This document shows positions 19,250 through 24,482 of a stretch of 24,482 bases of DNA, one piece after another. The notes beneath the pieces are model-generated. The model saw only the letters and a list, made by a program, of their open reading frames with translations, did not search any database and was not told where the DNA came from. Position numbers and translations under genes: made by a program. Within the stretch, counting starts at the first letter, position 1; every line of letters starts with the position of its first letter. The DNA comes from a virus. The stretch is from positions 1 through 24,482 of IMG/VR virus record IMGVR_UViG_3300046492_000371. One strand, 5' to 3'.

Positions 19250-19257
19250 TATTTTAC
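19250..19257 (-). promoter_or_regulatory. Late promoter motif GTAAAATA, 5 nt from ATG
   Basis: Reads GTAAAATA then GAACT then ATG of the protease gene, the same 5-nt spacing as at 10273. By T4 late-promoter geometry the transcript would start at the ATG. Confidence 0.55.
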
Positions 19258-19267
19258 AGGCGAATCT

Positions 19268-20077
19268 TTATTTTGACTCTTTCTTCGGATGCCACTTGTC
19301 CATAATTTTCTTGGCAAGATATGCACCGGCTACTGGGATTGCAGCCCCAACAGCATAAGAGCCCATTTGCGAAGGTAGAAGCTTGCGTACATACTTATTA
19401 GCAGCGGCAGCTCCCTTGTGGGCTTTAATTCCTTTGTATGCATGGTAATTAGCAGCAGCTTCTTCTCTTAAAGTTAGTGCGCCAGGAATAGCTGCAACGG
19501 CTGGAGCGTAATCACGAGTCTTGTCATTTGAAAGAGCTGCAATGGTAGCAACACTACTTACTCCGGGCATTTTGGCAATTGGAGCCAACGCTTTAAGCTT
19601 TCCGTAACTTTGGAAGTCTTTGGCGTGGCCAAGTTCATGCATTAGAACGTCAGCGTTCTTAACAGTCTTTCCACCATTTCTTAATCCTACTACAAAGTCT
19701 TTTTGAGCACCTACCCCTCTGGTACGTAGAAACGCAGGTCCAGGAGCGTCATTACTAGCTAAGTGTTTATAAATCTTTCCCAAAGGATTCTTTGAAAAAG
19801 TCATTTTATCTACATTGTGCTTTCTAGTATTGAAAGTAGTGGTTTTATGTAAACCATTATCTTTCATAAACTTTCTAAGGGTGTGGTGATCTGCTCCAGA
19901 ATCGCTGTGAGAAGCTGATATTGCAGATACAACTTTTCTAGATACTGCATGCTGTAGGGCACCACCGGCTACTCCCGCAGAAAAGCCTCCAAGCAAGGAG
20001 GCTCCTACTGCTGAAACAACTTTAGACTTATCTTTGTTCTTGTCTGATGCTATTTTTTCTAAATACTTATTTTGCAT
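19268..20077 (-). CDS. Tagged protein with HEXXH metallopeptidase motif
   Basis: A 269-residue basic protein starting MQNKYLEKIAS. Residues 145-156 read LMHELGHAKDFQ, a zinc metallopeptidase HEXXH signature (H147, E148, H151). A downstream EE pair in LREEAAANYHAY (205-206) could give the third metal ligand in the manner of gluzincins. Hydrophobic segments lie at 22-42 (SAVGASLLGGFSAGVAGGAL) and 239-255 (GSYAVGAAIPVAGAYLA). The combination suggests a head-packaged, membrane-associated peptidase, perhaps acting on head proteins or on host proteins after ejection; function is inferred. It overlaps the previous tagged gene by 11 nt and lies 23 nt from the protease gene. Confidence 0.6.
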   Translation of the reverse strand: MQNKYLEKIASDKNKDKSKVVSAVGASLLGGFSAGVAGGALQHAVSRKVVSAISASHSDSGADHHTLRKFMKDNGLHKTTTFNTRKHNVDKMTFSKNPLGKIYKHLASNDAPGPAFLRTRGVGAQKDFVVGLRNGGKTVKNADVLMHELGHAKDFQSYGKLKALAPIAKMPGVSSVATIAALSNDKTRDYAPAVAAIPGALTLREEAAANYHAYKGIKAHKGAAAANKYVRKLLPSQMGSYAVGAAIPVAGAYLAKKIMDKWHPKKESK

Positions 20078-20381
20078 TTTGGTCAGGGACTAATTTCAGA
20101 TTTACGGTTACCTTAGGCTTTTTCCTAAGAGCCTCTGAAATACCCTTAAGCTCGTTCAGCGATTGCGCCTCAAGTACGCCACGTTTTTTATTGTCAAGCT
20201 TATTCTCTAGGCTATTACTATAATTAGCAGCGCCTAGAGAGAGACCGGCAGCAGACATACCCAGACCAACTTTAGAAGTTGTTGAGCTTCGTTTCCAGCC
20301 CTTCGCAAAACTTTTGCCGAAACCAGTTATGGATTCAGCTACAGCTTTTGCGGATGCGATTTTCTCTAGGTACTTATTCAT
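20067..20381 (-). CDS. Tagged small basic protein
   Basis: A 104-residue protein starting MNKYLEKIAS, then a glycine/serine-rich weakly hydrophobic stretch (TSKVGLGMSAAGLSLGAANY) and a lysine-rich helical C-terminus. No enzyme motif is visible. Its ATG lies 2 nt after the stop of the gene at 20384 without a Shine-Dalgarno, so it is probably translated by coupling, and it overlaps the tagged peptidase gene by 11 nt. Probably a head-internal protein. Confidence 0.6.
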   Translation of the reverse strand: MNKYLEKIASAKAVAESITGFGKSFAKGWKRSSTTSKVGLGMSAAGLSLGAANYSNSLENKLDNKKRGVLEAQSLNELKGISEALRKKPKVTVNLKLVPDQNAK

Positions 20382-20383
20382 AT

Positions 20384-20932
20384 TTATAGGAACGACTTAG
20401 GTGAGAACGAACTGTTATCTTTCCAACGACCTTCTAGATCTGTAAGACTCTTGATAGTCATAATATCAATGCCGTCACCATGAACTGCGTTGGTAAGAAC
20501 AGATTGTAGCAGATTAGGATCAGTTGCAACCATAGGTGCAAACTTATAGATTGTATCTGCGTAATGCTCTACCTTAGAACGCTCAGCGGTCTGAAGGATA
20601 TGAGAGTTTGAAATAGCTTGTAGAAGAGCCTTCTTAAAGCGATTATAGCGAAATTGATCTACTACGCTCTTCGCTGCACCTGAAAACATCCAAAGACCTG
20701 TACCTACTGCAAGTCCACCTGCTGATTTACCAGCTTGTTCCAGAAAGCCCTTTGCAACGCTTTCGCCTGGACCCATAACACGGGATTGAGCAGCATTAGC
20801 TTGTTTTTCAACTTCTTCAGCAGCTTCTTTTTCAAGCATTACATGCGTAACAAAACCGGCTAGAAATTCATCAGCCAGTTTTTCGTCTCCAGCAAACTTC
20901 TCAAGACCCATTTGCTTAACTTCATTTAACAT
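20384..20932 (-). CDS. Unknown head-cluster protein
   Basis: A 182-residue protein. The N-terminus (MLNEVKQMGLEKFAGDEKLA) contains a tag-like LEKFA, and residues 34-45 (EKEAAEEVEKQA) are charged. One hydrophobic segment follows (AGGLAVGTGLWMFSGAAKSV, about 70-89), then a helical domain (FAPMVATDPNLLQSVLTNAV). AAAGGAA precedes the ATG. I recognise no function. It is in tight order with the tagged genes downstream. Confidence 0.55.
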   Translation of the reverse strand: MLNEVKQMGLEKFAGDEKLADEFLAGFVTHVMLEKEAAEEVEKQANAAQSRVMGPGESVAKGFLEQAGKSAGGLAVGTGLWMFSGAAKSVVDQFRYNRFKKALLQAISNSHILQTAERSKVEHYADTIYKFAPMVATDPNLLQSVLTNAVHGDGIDIMTIKSLTDLEGRWKDNSSFSPKSFL

Positions 20933-20960
20933 TTTATGTTGTTCCTTTATTCAATCTTTA

Positions 20961-22043
20961 TTAATCACGCTGGAGAGCGCTCCAGACATCGTTACTTCTA
21001 CCGGTTGTCTTGTCTACACCTGGATCATAGAAAGCTGCATCAGCTATAGGACCAGCAGCATTAAACAAAGACTTACCAGCGCTTACTGTAGTCTTACCGA
21101 TAGCCTTTGCTGTATTTTTTATGGTGGGTTTACCAAGTGCTGAAAGATTGTCTTTAACAGACTTATTAACAGCTCCGCCTACTGCCTTTGCTACTCTCAT
21201 CGGAGAAGATGCTACAGTACCGATTATCTTACCTGCTGCGTATGCCGGGTTAGCTTTTTGAGCAGTAACCTTAGCAGAAGCTGCAGCTCCGTTCATGGCC
21301 CTAGTGAACATGTTTGATTTTACACCTTGCGCAGCATCAGCAGCGCGTTTCTGAAGACCAGAACGCTCACGTTGTTCACGAACAAGTTCACGAGCTTGTT
21401 TGTACAGATCTGCAAAAGCATTTACTTCTTTAAGCTGAGCTGATTTAAATAGACCTAGCTCACCAATATCACGATACGCTTTAACTTCGCCAGAAACGAG
21501 GACAGAAAGCTCTGAGAACGTTTGTTCTTCTGTGACACATGCCAGCTTATCCATCCATGCATCATCCTTGCTAAGAGCCTTTGCGGCCTTCACAAGCGTA
21601 TCTGCTAAAACGATAGCATCAATCTCTAGGCGATCAAGAGCTTCTTTGTTAGCTGCTGCTGACTTTATAAGATATGTGAGCTTCTCTGCTTCTACTAATT
21701 CTAGTTCGTGGCTTGAAGCTTCTTTCTCAAGATTTGCTTGAAGCTCTTCTGCTTTTACTTGTGCTACTTTTTCTTGAAAACCTTCAGGAATCGTAGCTGC
21801 TGACATTACTTCAGCAAACTTAGCTAGGGGGAATTCTACTGTGCGGTCTTCTGCATGTTGAAGAACCTTCAAATAAGCAATGTTATTCGTTGATTCAACA
21901 GCACGCTTCACTTGTTCTACATTCAGTTCGTAAGCGGCTGCTTGTTTAGCAAGGCCCTTGCTCAGAGGAACTTTATTGTTCAGGAAATCTTCAACTGCTT
22001 GAACTGAGATATCCCGAATAAGTTCAGGGGTTACGTTTGCCAT
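20961..22043 (-). CDS. Unknown helical head-cluster protein
   Basis: A 360-residue protein. The first 230 residues are charged helices (YELNVEQVKRAVESTNNIAY, EKVAQVKAEELQANLEKEAS), with several LxK-x-A motifs (EKVAQ, LAKFAEV, MDKLACV). The C-terminal third is basic and alanine/glycine-rich (KANPAYAAGKIIGTVASSPM, AVGGAVNKSVKDNLSALGK), compatible with DNA or membrane contact. ATG at 22043 is preferred because GGAG lies 6 nt upstream; an ATG at 22055 is in frame but without a site. A late motif lies at 22066-22073, giving a leader of about 17 nt. No family is recognised. Confidence 0.6.
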   Translation of the reverse strand: MANVTPELIRDISVQAVEDFLNNKVPLSKGLAKQAAAYELNVEQVKRAVESTNNIAYLKVLQHAEDRTVEFPLAKFAEVMSAATIPEGFQEKVAQVKAEELQANLEKEASSHELELVEAEKLTYLIKSAAANKEALDRLEIDAIVLADTLVKAAKALSKDDAWMDKLACVTEEQTFSELSVLVSGEVKAYRDIGELGLFKSAQLKEVNAFADLYKQARELVREQRERSGLQKRAADAAQGVKSNMFTRAMNGAAASAKVTAQKANPAYAAGKIIGTVASSPMRVAKAVGGAVNKSVKDNLSALGKPTIKNTAKAIGKTTVSAGKSLFNAAGPIADAAFYDPGVDKTTGRSNDVWSALQRD

Positions 22044-22188
22044 TCTTGGCTCCATTCTGTGACTTTATTTTAACCTTGGCTGACAAGGATATAAAAGGCT
22101 TCTTGGGATGCTTAATAGCCTTTTGACCTTTACGCATCGTAAGCTGACCCTTCTTTTTAGACGCTATTTTTTCTAGGTATATGTTCAT
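22024..22188 (-). CDS. 54-residue tagged, highly basic protein
   Basis: Frame starting MNIYLEKIASKKKGQLTMRK. About a third of the residues are K or R, including AIKHPKKP and a GAKNGKRNP end. The N-terminus matches the cluster tag in nine of ten positions (N-I for N-K). Its ATG lies 2 nt after the stop of the gene at 22191, without a Shine-Dalgarno, and its 3' end overlaps the gene at 22043 by 20 nt. It likely binds DNA inside the head. It also contains the late motif at 22066. Confidence 0.55.
   Translation of the reverse strand: MNIYLEKIASKKKGQLTMRKGQKAIKHPKKPFISLSAKVKIKSQNGAKNGKRNP
22066..22073 (-). promoter_or_regulatory. Late promoter motif TTAAAATA
   Basis: Exact motif on the minus strand, 10 nt before an ATG at 22055 and 22 nt before the preferred ATG at 22043. 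It lies inside the 54-residue gene. Confidence 0.5.
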
Positions 22189-22190
22189 AA

Positions 22191-22880
22191 TTAGTCGTTA
22201 CTATCTGAGTCAACCTTATATAGGTCGCCATTCAATTCAGCCATACTGAAACCTTCCAAGCTATCAAACCCTTCAAAGTCAGGTACAACCTCACGAATAG
22301 CGATCTCAAGGTCTTTCTTAGCAGCGCCAGCATCGGTAGTCCAAATCTTCAACAGACGCGCAATGTCCATTGATAGCTTCGTCCACTTAGTTGCTTCACG
22401 GCTTGACTCTGATGCATTCTGGCTGAACATGGCTTCACGGCTCTTATAGACACATGTCGTAAAGAGATCGACTAGACCTTCAACCGGAGAAATTGTTACT
22501 TGTTTGCCCATTCTCCAAGAGATGAAAGGCAAACCTTGACTAAGTGCCCATGTTTTCAGGGCAGCTTCTGTTTTGTCACGCACATCCAAGAGTTCCATCT
22601 TGCTTAGTTTATCCAGTTCCATAACATCGTAAAAGATGTCGTTGTACATCTGGATAACATCCGCTGGAATTTCAAGGATGTGGGAAATAGCGTTTACGTC
22701 GTTGCTACAAAGCAAACTAGCTTCGACGTAACCTTTTTTGAGTTTCGATTCTTTTAAAGGTATGGCTTTCAGATAGGCGGTACGTTCAGGGCAATCCACT
22801 TCAGATAATAGGATATCTACTAGTGGATCAACGCCCCGAACATTGTTACGGATGTGTAATTCTCTCTGATTAACGCGCAT
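22191..22880 (-). CDS. Unknown 229-residue head-cluster protein
   Basis: A helical protein without membrane segments. Residues about 58-75 (SNDVNAISHILEIPADVIQMY) look like a helix-turn-helix-like segment, and the acidic C-terminus (DFEGFDSLEGFSMAELNGDL) is probably flexible. I recognise no family. It starts 10 nt after the stop of the gene at 22891, with GAAGAT as a weak ribosome site, and ends 2 nt before the 54-residue tagged gene. Context points to a head, portal-associated or core role. Confidence 0.55.
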   Translation of the reverse strand: MRVNQRELHIRNNVRGVDPLVDILLSEVDCPERTAYLKAIPLKESKLKKGYVEASLLCSNDVNAISHILEIPADVIQMYNDIFYDVMELDKLSKMELLDVRDKTEAALKTWALSQGLPFISWRMGKQVTISPVEGLVDLFTTCVYKSREAMFSQNASESSREATKWTKLSMDIARLLKIWTTDAGAAKKDLEIAIREVVPDFEGFDSLEGFSMAELNGDLYKVDSDSND

Positions 22881-22890
22881 ATCTTCATGT

Positions 22891-24482
22891 TTACTCTTTT
22901 ACCGACATTTGTTTGCCGGGTGCTTCCGTATCAATAGAATCACTGACAGCAGCCATTTCTTTCAGCTTAATGAAATTGTCACCAAGCAGACGGTACACAG
23001 TCTTAAGCGAAGCTAGGAAAGCGTATACTTGATCGGCATCATTTGCTTCAGCAAGGCGGCTAATATGAACACGAGCCATGAACAGAGTACGACCAAGCTT
23101 ATCGATTGCTTCTTCAATGTCTGGCAGATATTCATTGATCAGCTCAAACATATCAGGAGCTTGAAGAAGTTCAGAAATAATCGTCGCTTCCGTTACCTGT
23201 GCATCACCAGCCTTAAGAGATTCTTGAACGTTAGGAATCATGTTTCCGTTTGGCTTGTAAGCCCCGTTCATCGTAACTTCATCTGGTTCAATGCCAGTTA
23301 GGTCTTCTTCACCATAACTAGGAATCTTGCCATCGTCTGAATCTGTTGTGAAGCCAGCGCGCTTAGTCATGTAGACCTTTGCAAACTTAACTTCCTTAGC
23401 CTGTTTTACAAATGATGCTGCATGTTCAGGATCAATACCTTCACCTACGACTAGACGCTTCATTACGTCAGCTTCGGCACCAGCAGTCTTACCATTGATA
23501 GCAAATTCAATACCATCGTAGCCAATATTCATTTCTTCACCAAGCCACTGAATATCAGTCAGCTTACGCTTGTGTGATGCTGCATTGACGTTTACTTCTA
23601 GCTCACCGGTAATGTCTCTACGCAGTTTGAGAATAACTGAATTATGCGGAATATAGATCTCATGCTTTGAGCCCTTTCCACAAATACTGATTTCACCTGC
23701 AAGATTACGATAACCATATACTGTTACTGCACCATATCCTGTTTGATATGATGAGCCAGTTGCTTCTACTCCGAGGCTGCTAAGAGCTACACGGTTAATA
23801 GAAATCGGACCCAGGAATCTACCTGAGTTAAGCACGATTACGATTTTATCACCAGATTCTACATCTTTCAACATTACTGGTGGATTATATTGGAAAAGAG
23901 TCTTTAGGACTTCTTTTCTGTCAAGGTTGTCGCCTACCGTAATAAAGCTACCTGAAAGCGCATAGTCGCCTGATGTAAAAATTGCAAGAGATGAAGTAGG
24001 ATCCTCATAGCTACGACCGTAGCTCGTGCTCACACCTCTTGGGCTAGAACCCACAGTATACATTTTCGGAACGTACGCATCACGAGACGAGCCATTAGTA
24101 AGCATAATTTCAAAATCTTTATCTCCGTCAAGATTTGTGATGTTACGGAAGGTCCCTGAAGAATTGAAATCATGGATACATACAGCCACGCGTGAAGAAG
24201 GTTGCTCACCAGAGATATGATAACCGTCGTTCAGGATTGAGGAGATCTGATCTGGGGTCATGCTTGGGTTTGCATCTGTTACTACTGAGATCGGAACCTC
24301 GTTAGTAGCAGCAGCCATACTTTCCGGCTTTTTCTTTAGAACATCAAAGATCGCCTTCAGTCCATACATCTGATCGAGCGAGTCGTATACTGACTTTTCT
24401 GCTGCGATCTTTTCCATAGTAACCTGCTTTAGATAGTCAGGCATACTGGCTAGAAACTCAGTCAGACGACTGGTACTAGCAT
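22891..24482 (-). CDS. Large unknown virion protein, 5' end outside window
   Basis: The frame is open through the right window edge (visible N-terminal part ASTSRLTEFLASMPDYLKQV). The ATG at 24444 lacks a ribosome site, so the true start is probably further upstream. At least 529 residues are visible. YLKQVTMEKIAAEKS near the visible start resembles the cluster's tag. The centre is beta-rich (GDKIVIVLNSGRFLGPISIN, YQTGYGAVTVYGYRNLAGEI). Near residue 340 from that ATG the cluster motif appears (RLVVGEGIDPEHAASFVKQA). The last 100 residues are helical. It might be a portal-neighbouring head protein, but no family is recognised. Confidence 0.55.
   Translation of the reverse strand, partial: ASTSRLTEFLASMPDYLKQVTMEKIAAEKSVYDSLDQMYGLKAIFDVLKKKPESMAAATNEVPISVVTDANPSMTPDQISSILNDGYHISGEQPSSRVAVCIHDFNSSGTFRNITNLDGDKDFEIMLTNGSSRDAYVPKMYTVGSSPRGVSTSYGRSYEDPTSSLAIFTSGDYALSGSFITVGDNLDRKEVLKTLFQYNPPVMLKDVESGDKIVIVLNSGRFLGPISINRVALSSLGVEATGSSYQTGYGAVTVYGYRNLAGEISICGKGSKHEIYIPHNSVILKLRRDITGELEVNVNAASHKRKLTDIQWLGEEMNIGYDGIEFAINGKTAGAEADVMKRLVVGEGIDPEHAASFVKQAKEVKFAKVYMTKRAGFTTDSDDGKIPSYGEEDLTGIEPDEVTMNGAYKPNGNMIPNVQESLKAGDAQVTEATIISELLQAPDMFELINEYLPDIEEAIDKLGRTLFMARVHISRLAEANDADQVYAFLASLKTVYRLLGDNFIKLKEMAAVSDSIDTEAPGKQMSVKE

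Overview
The window is the virion-structure region of a large tailed phage with a contractile tail (myovirus type), probably a jumbo phage of a Gram-negative host; the host genus cannot be read from the sequence. The evidence is a tail sheath, a baseplate spike, an HK97-fold capsid candidate, a prohead protease and many small head-associated proteins, tightly packed with 2-11 nt gaps or overlaps. No tRNA, rRNA, insertion sequence or CRISPR array was seen.

Minus strand (virion genes, read from 24482 to 1): a large partial gene open at the window edge (22891-24482); several unassigned head or core genes (20384-22880); small proteins that share an N-terminal tag, MNKYLEKIAS; a prohead protease (17730-19244); a charged, scaffold-like gene with a predicted dnaX-type -1 frameshift (16808-17671, extended to 16266); two more tagged proteins; a scaffold candidate (14698-15297); decoration protein (14133-14555); major capsid protein (13226-14119); connector/neck genes (8530-11558); tail sheath (5805-8441); a tube candidate (4146-4823); the baseplate spike (356-1399); and a partial gene at the left edge.

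Plus strand (accessory genes): three islands interrupt the virion block on the opposite strand: 1413-4147 (metallophosphoesterase and small unknown genes), 4853-5789 (GIY-YIG homing endonuclease) and 11628-13133 (microproteins, small membrane proteins and unknown genes). Five short plus-strand units start with the extended -10 motif TGGTATAAG and a sixth with the variant TGGTACAAG. Most end in a strong hairpin terminator.

The virion genes instead show an 8-mer, TTAAAATA (variants CTAAAATA and GTAAAATA), upstream of seven units. It resembles a T4-type late promoter. In two places it sits exactly 5 nt before the ATG, which predicts leaderless mRNAs. The two strands thus look like two temporal programmes: host-sigma-like promoters for accessory genes and late promoters for virion genes.

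The most novel material is the head/core cluster at 14.7-24.4 kb. It has the shared N-terminal tag (possibly a capsid-targeting sequence like that of T4 internal proteins), a tagged HEXXH metallopeptidase candidate, a 54-residue basic tagged protein, a recurring LV-x2-G-x-D/F-x2-AV-x-LVK motif, and the predicted A AAA AAG frameshift that joins two scaffold-like reading frames containing the same motif.
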